The position numbers were made by a program, and so were the translations under genes. The notes beneath the pieces are model-generated. The model did no database searches and had not been told where the DNA came from. It was given only the letters and a program-made list of their open reading frames with translations. Shown in pieces: positions 37,790 to 50,000 of a DNA stretch of 64,000 nucleotides. Numbering within the stretch: the first letter of the stretch is position 1; every line of letters starts with the position of its first letter. Source of the stretch: Boswellia sacra (taxonomy: Eukaryota > Streptophyta > Magnoliopsida > Sapindales > Burseraceae); NCBI GenBank assembly GCA_013180625.2, contig SNVD02010999.1, positions 372,001 through 436,000 of the forward strand, read 5' to 3'.

Positions 37790-40700
37790 AACACGAAATG
37801 ATGATAAAGAGCAAGTTCATGAAAATTCAATGGCTAGCCAGGATCAACATAATACTATTAATTGGTCCTACTGGGGCAACAGGTGAGGCATCAGAAGGAA
37901 TGACTACAACTAGTATCTCTACAACAATTAACTCTCTTTAGCAAACTTAGGAAGAAATTATGGCAATGATTAAAGAGACGAAAAAATCATCTGAAAAGCA
38001 GCCTATAACTGAGGTTGTATGTGAAGGAATTAGGAGCAAACAAGGCAGCATAACTTACTCAGGCTAACGTTTTTGCTTTGCTAGAAAAACAACTCCTTGA
38101 GTTAATTGTCGCAGAGGATGCAAAGTTTGTGTCTAAAACACTATATCTTTCAGAGGTACTCAAAAAACCATATCCTAAAGGATATGAAACGCCCAAATTT
38201 GTTTTGTATGACGGAAGAAAATGGAATCCAAAGAAGCATGTAAATCACTTTATTGATGCATTAGGAGTGCATTTAGGAGACCCAGAGCTTCGCTTATCGG
38301 AATTTTCAAAATCTGTAACAGATAGAGCATATACATGGTATGCTTATTTAGCACGAAGCTCTATTCAAACTTAGGAAAATATGGCTGCAAAATTTTGCAG
38401 AAATTATTTTCAAAGTGAAGAACATGTCACGATATTACGACTTATCAAAACGAGATAAAAAGTACAAGGGCCTTTGGTGGATTTTGTGAGAAGATTTTGT
38501 GACTTGGCTTCAGATTGTTATAAGCAAAAGGAAGAAAGAAAGTTAGTTGAGATTTGTATAGATAATATGAATTCTTAATGTCATGTATATTTAGATAATT
38601 TTTTATTAAATTAATCCTAAAGTTGATTGAATCAGCGCAAAAAACATCAACATTAGTGAAAACGCACGTGGGACCAAAAAGATGTCGAGCAGAAAAGGAG
38701 ACACCTCATACTTTTTATGTTGACAGAAGATCTTGGCCATATGGTTATCAAAAGCGAAAAAATTTTAGGGAATAACATCCTTTGCCATGTAATGTAGCAA
38801 AGTTAAATGCTATATTGGATCAATGGGTTATCAAACCATTCAAGCCGTGAAGACCACTTGTGAGGAGGAGAAAAGCAATTATGCTTTTTGTCAGTTTGGG
38901 TCATCCTATGTTAGAATATCGCACTGTCAAACGTATTATCTAAGAAAAAGTTTCTGATGGAACTCTCAAAATACCTTTGAAAAGGCAAGCCATTGATGTG
39001 GATACCTTACCCAGTCATACAGGGTGAGAGATAGTAACAGTGGTTATGCATAGGGATATAACAAGAGAAGAAATGGCAGCAATGGTGATTCAAGCAGAAG
39101 AAAATGAAGAAAGATCAAGGTTGCGTAAAGATGCCCAAAGGCAGGATCCTATTGTGCTGGCATTACAACAAAATCCTAAAATCAAATCATTGTTCGATCA
39201 GCCAGGATATGTTATTGAAGCACAAGTAGCCACTGCTCAAGCACTTATTAGAATTTCGGTCGAATATGAATGTCGAAGTTATGCTACAAAAGGGGAATTT
39301 CAAAGGGCATATATAGAAAGTATTAATGCTATTGTTTTTACTGATGAGGATTTGGAATTATAACACTCGGATCATCGCAGACCATTGCATCTGAAAGTAC
39401 AAATCAATAAGGTCATGATAAGTCGTGCATTGGTGGATAATGGATCCAGTGTAAACATGATCCCTCTAGTTATGCTAAGTGCTGCTAGAGTTCCTCAGAG
39501 TCGATTAGTAGACTCAAAGATCAAAATTGTAGGATTTGAAAATGGCGAATAGTTGATAGAAAGATATACAAAGCTGGATTTGAAGGTTGGTCTTATGTAT
39601 TTTCTTACTTTGTTTCATGTTACTAATGTGGATGTGGCTTATCATGTATTGCTTGGAAGGCCTTGGCTGAACAAACATAAACTTTTGGTTTTAACGTATC
39701 ATCAATGTGTTAAGAGCCGTTTGGGATTATAGCCAACCAATGTACCGACAAACAATACTCCATTTCATCATAAGAAGTCTCATTATATAGACGCATAATT
39801 TTAAGATGATTTTGCGAGAAATGTAAAAGATTAGTAAGCAAGCCCAAAGGTAATCCTCTTCTATCTTGGAAAGAAGTGGTTAAGAAAGATAATGAGAATT
39901 TGCAAAATGTTCTGGGTCAAAAAAGAGGGCAGGAATCTACTAACGAAGAATTTTTTTAAACAACCTTGTTATGTCAAAAGGTTGTTGGCTAATAGGCATG
40001 TAATATACTGTTTATGATGGTGTATGGGGGCCTGATCACTCATTATGTAAATGGCTCATTAATAAAAAGAGGAGAGAGATGACTATGTGTGTTAGTATTG
40101 ATACAGACGCGGGTAAGACAAAGTTGTTGGAGTGTACAACAAGGGAGGAACAAAGAATAGCAACAGCTTTGAAATACATGTATAACGGATCTTTAGTTGT
40201 GATGGAGGAGCTAGCATATGTGGATTTAAGTGATAATCTAATGGTACAAAAACATGTTTCGATTAGGTATTTGAAAGAAAAAAATAATTGTTGGCATTAT
40301 TAAAATGATATAATGATATTTTTAATTGGTGGTATCAAGATATGCTAGGTCTTGATCCTGAAATGGTGTGTCATGCATTGAACATTCAACCAAGGGCTAA
40401 ACCAATCAAGCAATAAATGCACAATTTTCATCTCGATGTAGAGAAGCAAATCAAGGCAGAAGTAGAAAAGCTCATAGCAACTGGTTTTATAAAGCCAATC
40501 GAGCACCTTACATGGTTGGCAAATATTATTCTTGTAAAGAAAAAGAATAGACAAATCAGGGTGTGCGTTGACGTTAGGGATCTTAGTAAGGTATTTCCAA
40601 AAGATGAATTTCCTTTATTTAATATGACATTATCATTGATTCTTCTTCTAGAAATGCTATGTTGTCATTTATGGATGGCTTTAGTGGGTATAATCAAATT

Positions 40701-42240
40701 AAGATTGCTCCTAAAGATGCAAAGAAAACAGCTTTTCGCACACAAGTTGGAAATTTCTATTATACTATTATGCCATTTAGGCTTAAGAACGTCGGAGCCA
40801 TTTATCAGCGAGCTATGACTATAATCTTTCATGACATGATGGGAAAAGAGATAGAAAATTATGTTGATGATTTGGTGGTAAAATCCCAATATAGAGAAGA
40901 TCATTAGAATGTTTTGGGAAAAATGTTTTAACGATATCGCAAGTACAATTTGAAGATGAATCCCAAAAAGTGTGCTTTTAGAGTATCCCAGGAAAGTTCT
41001 TAGGTTTTGTGGTATATCAAAGATGGATTGATGTAGATCCAGAGAAAACATAGCAAATAGTGGCAACACCTCCACCATAAAATCAAAAGGAGTTGAAGAG
41101 TTTGATAGGAAAATTATCATACATAAAGAGATTTGTCCTGGGATTGGTTGCACTTATATTAACATATTCACCTTTATTGAAGAAGAATGTTAAATTCCAG
41201 TGGTTAGAGAAACATCAGAGTATGTATGAAAGGATTTGGCAAGTCATAACCAAGTTGCCAACTATGCAAGTATCGGTAAGAGGAAGGCCACTTAGGATAT
41301 ATTTCGCCGTTACTTCTACAGCTATTGGTGCACTCTTGGCACAAGAAGATGAGTCTAAGCAAGATTGACCAAAATATTATATGAGTAGGCAAATATCTAA
41401 TATTGAAGCTAGTTATCCTAAGAGCATTTGGGGCTAGCACTAGTATATGAATCATAGATACTTCGTAACTATTTTTTTACTCATGAGCTTCATTTGATAG
41501 TAAAAGCTAACCTATCAAGTATTTGATGTTAAAGCCAGTATTATTAGGAATTAGCATGGTGGTTGTTGCAACTTTTGAAGTTTGATAAAACATATGTCAA
41601 TCTCGATGCCATAAAAAGACAAGCAGTGATTGATATGTTGACTTCTTTTACAAGTAATGAATGTTCCTCTTTAACAGACGAGATACTTGGAGATTTACCA
41701 GAACAAGTTGTTACAGTTTTTATGCAAGATGAATTTTGGGAGTTATGTTTCAATGGTTATGCTACTCGTAAAGTTAGAGGAGCTGGCTTGGTGCTTGCAA
41801 TTGGTATGACTATTACTTTTTCTTTCAAATCAACTTTTCTTTATACAAACAATATTGTAGAGTATAAGGCAACATAAATGGATTGGTAGTCGTATTGAAA
41901 ATAGGTGCTAAGAGAATTAGGCAGATTAGAGACTCAAATCTAGTGATATGTCAAATAAAGAGGAAATTTTCGGTTGAGGAGCCTGCTTTGGTTCTTTATC
42001 ATGCACTAACTCAATAATTATTTGATAAGTTTGATGAGGTTATTATTGAGCATACTAGAAGGTGAAGTAATAGATATGCAGATGCACTATCAACCTTGGG
42101 TTCCAAGTTGGAATATGAGGTCGAAGTCGCATTGTTGTTTTTAAAAGAGATATCCGAATAATGGAGTGGAGATAGAGAGTATGAATAAACAGGTGGGGCT
42201 AGAAGACTGCAGAAAATCAATAAAAGAAGCTATTCATTTG
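37790..42240 (+). mobile_element. Decayed Ty3/gypsy element, Tat-like, with second RNase H
   Basis: Pieces lie in order on the plus strand across many stops and frameshifts. A gag region (KPYPKGYETPKFVLYDGRK, then FSKSVTDRAYTWYAYLA) is at 38078-38374. A protease-like segment (VDNGSSVNMIPL, then YHVLLGRPWL) is near 39430-39670. RT (KLIATGFIKPIEHLTWLANI) is near 40470, with active site YVDDLVVKSQ near 40860. A first RNase H (RPLRIYFAVTSTAIGALLAQ) is near 41280. A second RNase H-like domain (ELCFNGYATRKVRGAGLVL, later YADALSTLGSKL) spans 41740-42100. A dual RNase H is the mark of the Tat/Ogre lineage. No integrase remains and no right LTR is found; the element stops about 400 bp before the deaminase gene. 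Confidence 0.82.
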
Positions 42241-42330
42241 TACGAAGGATATGACAATTTAATAAGAAAAAAAGGGGTATAACAATAATTATAAAAAAAT
42301 ATTACATTAATTTGTATAAAAATAATTTTT

Positions 42331-42368
42331 TGTGTGTATACGTGTGTGTGTACGCGCGCGCGTGCGTA
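42331..42368. repeat. Alternating pyrimidine-purine tract (Z-DNA-prone)
   Basis: A 38-base strictly alternating run of TG, TA, CG and GC steps, ending in CGCGCGCGTGCGTA. It lies about 270 bp upstream of the MAPDA start codon. Such tracts can flip to Z-DNA under negative supercoiling; whether this one does is unknown. Confidence 0.85.
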
Positions 42369-42639
42369 AAGTTGGAGAGTGACCTAAAAGCCTAAATGGC
42401 TCAGGGCCCAAAATGCTCGAGGGCCTAGATTTGGGTTCGCAAAGCCCCATTATCTTTCACGGCTAAGAGTCAAGCGTGGTGGCGTGGTGATGTCGTTGAC
42501 CATTCGGTCAGTGAAGTTAAAAGTACAAGAAAAAACAACCGAACCAAACGCACTGCTAAGATTGCAACACTGTCACTACAAACCAGCGTTTGAGAAAAAA
42601 CAAGAAGACGAAGAAGATCAGAGAAACAAAGAAAGTAAG

Positions 42640-45230
42640 ATGGAGTGGTGTGTCTCTTTGCCAAAGGTTGAACTGCACGCTCACCTCAATGGCTCCATCA
42701 GAGACTCCACTTTACTGTAAGTCTTTTTTTTCTTTATTACTATTATTATTATTTTACTTTTGAAGTGGGTAACTGGAAAATGTTTTGCTAGTTGTTTAAG
42801 CCGCATAAATTTCAAGTTTTGAGGTTTCATTTGCTAGTATTCTGAAAAGAAAGGCAAAGTGTTGCTCTGAATTTTTTTTTTCTTGTTTCTTATTCATTTT
42901 TGAATTATTTTAAGGTTGTTTTTTAATTGTTATTACCATATTTTTTACAGGGAACTTGCTAGAGGTTTGGGTGAGAAGGGTGTCATAGTTTTCTCAGATG
43001 TGGAGCACGTTATCGTGAAAAGTGTGTAACTTGTGTTCTTATTTTGTTTATTGCACCCTTTGTTTTCTGATTTTATTAGGGAAGAAAGATGAAAATAAGA
43101 TAGAAAATGATTTTGTAACTAGAAAACAAGTCTCTGCCCATTTGTGATAAGCCTTATGCAATTTTTTTTTTTGGCCAACTTTATTATTTCATCAATTTCC
43201 CATTTCTCTATTATTAATCTGATTGTAATGCTCTCAAAGCTTGAATTGAAATTGGCTAATCTTTGTTAAACTCAGGTGACCGTACTTTACATGAAGTGTT
43301 CAAGTTATTCGACCTGATCCATATTCTCACTACTGACCACAAAACCGTGAAAAGAATTACCAAAGAAGTATGAGAAGCCACTCTGATTTTTTAAATTTTT
43401 TTTAAATTTTGTTTTCTTTTTCTGCCTTGACTATCCTTTGATTCCCTCTTTTCTTCTCTGCAAATTCACAAACCAGGTTGTTGAAGATTTTGCTTCTGAG
43501 AATGTGGTATACCTGGAGTTAAGAACAACTCCAAAGGTACTTTTCATTTATTTTTTTTCTAAAAGAAAATTGTGAAAACGACTTAAGAGTTTCAATTGAT
43601 AGAGGAATGTGTTGTATGCAGAGAAATGATGCTATTGGAATGAGCAAACGCTCGTATATGGAGGCTGTGGTTGAGGGTTTAAGGTCTATTACTGCAGTTG
43701 ATGTTGATTTTTCTCCTCAAAGCGTGAATGCTATAAATCCCTTGAACACCATGAACGTGAATGATAATTGTAATGGCTCTACTAGGAAAAGTATCTATGT
43801 TAGACTTCTTCTCAGTATTGATCGTCGGGAGAGCACTGAAGATGCTATGGAAACTGTATGTTTGGAAAATGTGGTCTTGAATGATACTTGTAAGGCTTTA
43901 TATTATACAATGATATGGGAAATAATTTCTCTTGCCCCACTTTTTCACAGGTTAAGCTTGCTCTGGAAATGAGGGATTTAGGGGTAGTTGGTATTGACCT
44001 CTCTGGAAACCCTATTGTGGGCCAATGGTGCGTCTTTAGTACTGAAACTCTTTGAAGTAAACAAGTGTTATGATTTTATTTTTTAAAACCTCTTACAATG
44101 AAAAATTCCATTTACATCTGCGGCAGGAGTACATTCTTGCCAGCACTAGAATTTGCTAGGGCACAAGGCCTTCAGATAACTCTTCACTGTGGAGAGGTGC
44201 ATTAGTCTTTCAAAGGCCTACTGTTTTTACTCAATCTGTGTTTCTTCTATTGATAGATTCTGACCAGTGTATTTTCCTAACTTAGTGCTTGTAGGTACCC
44301 AATAAGAAGGAGATCCAAAGTATGCTGGACTTTCTTCCCCAGAGAATTGGGCATGCTTGTTGCTTTGAAGAGGAGGAATGGAGAAAGTTGAAATCATCTG
44401 AAATCCCGGTTTGCTTTTATCACTATTATTTTCTTGATTGTAGTTTTTCATTGGATGGAATGATAAATAATATCTTCTTACAATTTCCATGAGTTCAAAT
44501 TCTTATAGTTCCAATAGTTTTACTTGTTCCCTAAGGGACTGTTAATCAATCGAAGTATGTCCAACAAAGGTTGCACGCTGGTTAATGGCTTTGAGAAGTT
44601 CCTTGTTAATAAAACCTTGTGACTATTGTTTGCTGATAGGTGTTTTTTTGTAATTTTGATTAACATTATAATTAGCAACACAGTTCAAACATTTTTTAGT
44701 TTGCTATGTTCACTAGCTAATTTATTTGTATTTGTGTGTTTACGTACCCTTTTGCAGGTTGAAATCTGTTTGACATCGAACATCAGGACCGAAACAATTT
44801 CTTCAATAGATATTCACCATTTTGGTTAGACTCTTCTCTCCTTTTTATTTTTTTATTTACCTTTTTTTTTTTTCAAAGTTATTATTTTGTAGATGTGTCT
44901 TGCAACACAGTGTTTGTGATGCAGCTGATCTTTACATTGCAAAACATCCTTTAGTCCTGTGCACTGATGATACAGGGGTTTTCTCCACCAGCCTTTCTAG
45001 GGAGTACCACCTTGCTGCTTCAGCATTTGGTAAGTGTTACATTACAAGTTTATGTGACTGAAATTATGTTAAATGCCTCACCACACGTCTTTCATCATTG
45101 CCAAGGTATTGGACAGAGGGACATGTTTCAGCTATCAAAAAATGCAGTAGAATTTATATTTGCTGGGGGTGGAGTGAAGCAGGATTTGAAAAATATCTTT
45201 GACTTGGCTGCAAGGAAGCTGGATTTATGA
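42640..45230 (+). CDS. MAPDA: Adenosine deaminase-like protein (N6-methyl-AMP deaminase)
   Basis: Eleven exons: 42640-42716, 42951-43021, 43276-43367, 43477-43536, 43622-43855, 43951-44027, 44127-44196, 44295-44408, 44758-44824, 44925-45029 and 45106-45230. They sum to 1092 nt, or 363 aa plus stop, with all borders GT-AG. Zinc and catalytic residues of the deaminase family are present: HAHLNG (His13, His15), LHCGE (His224, Glu227), RIGHACC (His247) and LCTDDTGVF (Asp302, Asp303). The plant members hydrolyse N6-methyl-AMP to IMP in the cytosol, clearing modified nucleotides from RNA turnover; that activity is inferred from family. The upstream in-frame ATG at 42484 is less likely because MEWCVSLPKVELHAHLNGS matches the family N-terminus. 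Confidence 0.94.
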
Positions 45231-47069
45231 ATATTTGCATCTATAGATATGCATAATCCAGGTGTTATTTGTATGACCAGGTATCAAAATCGTTTAAGCT
45301 GTAAATCTTGCAATTTGCAACTTCATACTAATTGGCTATGCAGATATTTGACATTGTGTATTTCTAATCTCAGTCTCATTGATTAGTCACCCTTGGTACT
45401 GGATGTTTCTTTAGTATAAATACATTGGATTAGTCAATTTGGGTTGTTCATCTTCTTACAAATACTCGTCTGGACTTACATGACAGGATTAAATTTACTG
45501 CCAAAAAAAAAAAAAAAATCTATCTGTTCCTCGTATTTGATACGTATTAGATTTAGTGTTATGCCTATATAAACAGGTATAAAATTTGTCTATTCCAATA
45601 TCTGGATTATGAGGCTTCAATTTAAGCAATAAAGCAGTTGATATATATGCCAAACCTAGAAATGCTAGCAAGTTACGATATATTTTCAGCGAAATTGCGC
45701 ATAGGTGCTGTTTGTTGGTGTCTTTGAGTGAGTTGAAAAATTGGTTTACTTAATTTTTGTCCTAATTCTATGCGTATGGGAAAAATGCAATCAGCAATTG
45801 GTATTCATGGTTTGATAACATCCTACCAGTGGCAGTAGTGAAAGCTTTTTTGAAGGATTTCTACTCCTTCGGGAACTGTTGATTAGAGCACAGCTTTCTT
45901 AGCTAGGAAGTGAGTATGACAACACTGTTTAGTGATTTCCATCTGGTTTTTAGAGATTCTAAAGAACAAGGCCTGCTTGGGCATTCCAAAATCTATCATT
46001 TTAAAAATGAAAATTTTAGCCCACAAACATTATAATAAATACAAGTTGATTGTTCATTGAGTGCCAGAGTTGAAGGGACAATTGTGGAGAAGAAAATCAG
46101 AAAAGAAAGGTCTGATTCACATGCCATTGAAAATAACTTGATGTTCAATTTCTGTTGGGCCGGTTATTTATCACATTCACGGATCAACCCTTCTACACGC
46201 CAAAATGGGTACACTGGAAAGCATAATAGTAAGAATTTTAATACATAGCCCAAGCCAATGCCAAGCAATGAAAGCGAATCCTAATAAAGTAAGTTTTCAG
46301 GAATTGGGATGAGCCTATCAATACACTGTCACGTGTCCTCCAACGTGCCAAACCTTGGTTGACAAAAGTACGTTTGCTTTACGAATTCAACTTCTTTCTT
46401 ATAGTACTCAATCACAGATATATCTTTTAATCATGAATAGACTCTGGAGGGAAATGTCTTTCTCTTATTAAGGCTATTTACTTTTCTTTTTCTTTTTTCT
46501 TTTTTTAAATGATGTTTCAATGACGTAAAACAAAGTTTAGTTGAAATTGAAAGCTGTCGATTTTACTGATAAAATTTAAACATTTTATCATTCAATTTCA
46601 CTTTTGAACTTTCCTAATCAGAGAAGAGAATGAAGTTGCGAACGTTTTAACTTTTAACAAAGCAAACATTTCTATCAAGGGGGCCAAGCCAGCATAGCCC
46701 ATGCGGCGCCGTTTTAACACCATATGAAAACGACGTCGATGCACCTTTTGCCGTTAAACGTTTAAAGCACCCAACGAAAACAACAAAGCTTGAAAGAGGG
46801 GGAGAGATTACAGTTTACGACGGACAGAATGCGTGGAGTTTGTTTTCCTCCCGCCATTAAATCTTCATCATTTATAAACCCTAACCCTTAAATTCCCATT
46901 TTCAATTAATCCGAGTAATTTCCTTTCAAATTCAAAATTATCTAACATTAACATGATAATGATAACAATACGTTGATCCTCGGACTTGGATCCTCAACCG
47001 TCGGATCTGATCAAGAATTTCTTTTTTTTTTGTTTTCTATTTTTATCGAAATTTGTGAATCCGATCACA
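45231..47069. other. Intergenic region and PLA I promoter
   Basis: This contains the 3' UTR of MAPDA and the 5' region of PLA I. A 16-base A-run occurs near 45505. A G-box core CACGTG lies at 46330-46335, about 740 bp upstream of the PLA I start. A GACGTC palindrome lies near 46730. No other gene was found. Confidence 0.5.
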
Positions 47070-50000
47070 ATGTCTTGGGGACTCGGATGGAAGCGCCCCT
47101 TGGAGATCTTCAAACTTACGCTCAACTACGGTACCGAAGAATCCGGAGATGATCTCAACCGTACATTCTCCTCCACGTCATCGGCCACGCTCACCAGGGA
47201 TCCGGAATTGGGCTTCCGTATCGAGCTCGAGTGGACCGGCGGCGAGGAGGAGGAGCAGGTGGCTCTGAAGCTGCAGTCCCAACTGATGGTGGCGATGCCC
47301 GAGCCGCAAGACGCTGTGGTTGTTAAGCTGGCGCCGAAAAGTGAGCGGGAGGATGATGACGTGTCGAATGTCGGGGTGGAAATGAGGGTGGTTAAGAGGA
47401 GGGAGCCATTGCGAGCTGTGATCTTGACAAAAGGGGCCGGCTCCGGCCAGCAGAGTGATGGAACCGGGATTCTGACCCGGTTGTTGAGATGCGACTTGGC
47501 TACTGGTGGCTCCGGCGTCGGGGCGGGGCCTGGCTGTGGTGACCATTGGAAGACTGTCACTGTGGTTAGCATATGTGGCGTTGGTTTGTCGGTGAGATTT
47601 CTCTCTCATTTAATTTTTTAAGTTTGTGTTTCATGTGACTTTTGAATTTATATATATAAATTTAGATAATTGCAAATTGAAGAAAGTAGAAGTATTTACT
47701 TAATTAAACCTAAATGCATTTGATTTCTTCAGTTACCAGGGAAGCAAAGTTATATGCTATTTGGAAATTGATAATGCAGCTTCATTTCACCTTTCTTTTA
47801 ACCATTTTTGTGACAGTGTTAATATATGTAATCTTTGCATTTAGGCCCAGAATCATCAGAATGTTGTTGAGAATAGGATGTTTGTCTTTTGCTCTTATTT
47901 AGGTTTTAGTTACCCAGGTGAGCCTTTTAATAAATCAATTGCGTGTTTATTGTCAGGTGTTGCCAGTTGATTTGACTTGCTTGCCACTTCTTGAGAAACT
48001 GTACCTTGATAACAATAAGCTATCAGTTTTGCCTCCTGAGCTTGGTCAGCTGAAAACTTTAAAAGTCCTCACTGTTGATTGCAACATGCTTGTTTCTGTT
48101 CCTGGTAAGCATGGAAAGGTTTTATATAATTAATTTGTGTCTTCCTATGACCAATTTACCATATCAATTCCAAGCCGACAGGCAACATTCCGCTCATGAT
48201 CTGTGTGTCAGTTTGTATTTATTGAAACTTTCTTTATTGATTTTGTTTCAAATTTGTGAGCAGTGGAACTGAGAGAGTGTGTGGAGCTGGTGGAGTTGTC
48301 ATTAGAACACAATAAGCTTATTCGCCCTCTTCTTGACTTCAGGTCATTCTTAAAACAGTTCAACATTTTTATGTTGTCTATGCCTTTTTTACTACCCATT
48401 ATATTGAACTTGTATAATTTCAGTGTCTAATGATTTTCTCCAGTTGAATGGCAGGGCTATGGCAGAGCTACGAATTCTAAGGTTATTTGGTAACCCTCTC
48501 GAATTCCTTCCTGAAATTTTGCCTCTACATAAACTTCGCCACTTGTCTCTTGCAAATATTAGAATTGTGGCTGATGAAAACCTAAGATCAGTGAATGTTC
48601 AAATTGAGGTATGGTTCTGAGATATTTTAGCAATTTTCGGCCTTATGCTTTTACTCTAAGCACACTTGTGTTGGACTTCTTATTTTTTGTGTGATTGCAG
48701 ATGGAGAACAGCTCTTATTTTGGTGCATCTAGACACAAACTAAGTGCCTTCTTCTCTCTTATATTCCGTTTCTCATCTTGTCATCATCCTTTGCTAGCAT
48801 CTGCACTGGCAAAGATAATGCAAGACCAAGAAAACCGTGTTTTTGTTGGCAAAGATGAAAATGCAGTCCGGCAGCTTATCAGTATGATAAGTAGTGACAA
48901 CCGCCATGTGGTATGTTTGTTTATTATAATGAATGCAATTTCACCTTCTTTTTTCTTTTCTTTCTACTTGGTACGCTCTTAGTAATTTTTTACTTCTGCC
49001 AGATTGAACAAGCATGCTGTGCTCTATCGTCTCTTGCTGGAGATGTTTCTATTGCAATGCAGTTAATGAAATGTGACATCATGAAACCTATTGAGGCAGT
49101 GCTGAGATCTTTTGCTCCAGAAGAAGTAATTTCTGTACTGCAAGTTGTGGTCCAGTTGGCTTTTGCATCTGACACTGCAGCTCAGAAGATGTTAACCAAG
49201 GATGTGTTGAAGTCATTAAAGTCTTTATGTGCCCACAAAAATCCAGAGGCAAGTGTCCACTTCTTCTTCGTACTGTAGCAGTTCCTTTACTTACAGTATC
49301 ATCTAATGTTGAAAGTTTACCGATCATCAGGTACAAAGGTTAGCGCTGCTAGCAGTTGGAAATTTGGGCTTCTGTTTGGAGAATCGCCGGATTCTGGTTA
49401 CTTCTGAAAGTTTGCGGGATCTTTTATTGCGTTTGACTGTTGTGCCTGAACATCGTGTAAATAAAGCTGCAGCACGTGCTTTAGCAATTCTTGGTATGTT
49501 TTTGGATTTTCTCTTTGCTGTACTTTATGATTGTTTGTTGTAATTGGGTCTGTTCTTCTTGTGCTTTTGTAGGAGAAAATGAAAATTTGCGACGTGCCAT
49601 AAGAGGGAGACAGGTTCCAAAACAAGGACTGCGCATTCTTTCGATGGATGGAGGTGGCATGAAGGGTCTGGCAACTGTCCAAATTCTTAAAGAAATTGAA
49701 CAAGGAACTGGAAAGCGGATACATGAGTTGTTCGACCTTATCTGTGGCACATCAACAGGTGGTATGCTGGCTATTGCTCTTGGTATTAAGCTAATGAGCT
49801 TGGATCAATGTGAAGAGATATACAAAAATCTTGGTGAGTATATTGTGTCAAGAATTAGTATTTCAGAATGCATATCTGTTGCTTGCTTTACTTATCTCAT
49901 TCTGCAATTATGTTTCTTAAGGAAAACTTGTTTTTGCGGAACCTTTTGCAAAGGACAATGAAGCTGCAACTTGGAGAGAAAAGTTGGATCAACTTTACAA

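Noticed and set aside
42484..42639. Upstream in-frame extension of MAPDA
   Set aside because: The 52 extra residues look like 5' UTR and do not resemble the family N-terminus; MEWCVSLPKVELHAHLNG fits the start.
47126..47609. Minus-strand ORFs over PLA I exon 1
   Set aside because: Composition shadows of a GC-rich exon that splices in frame into the PLA I gene.
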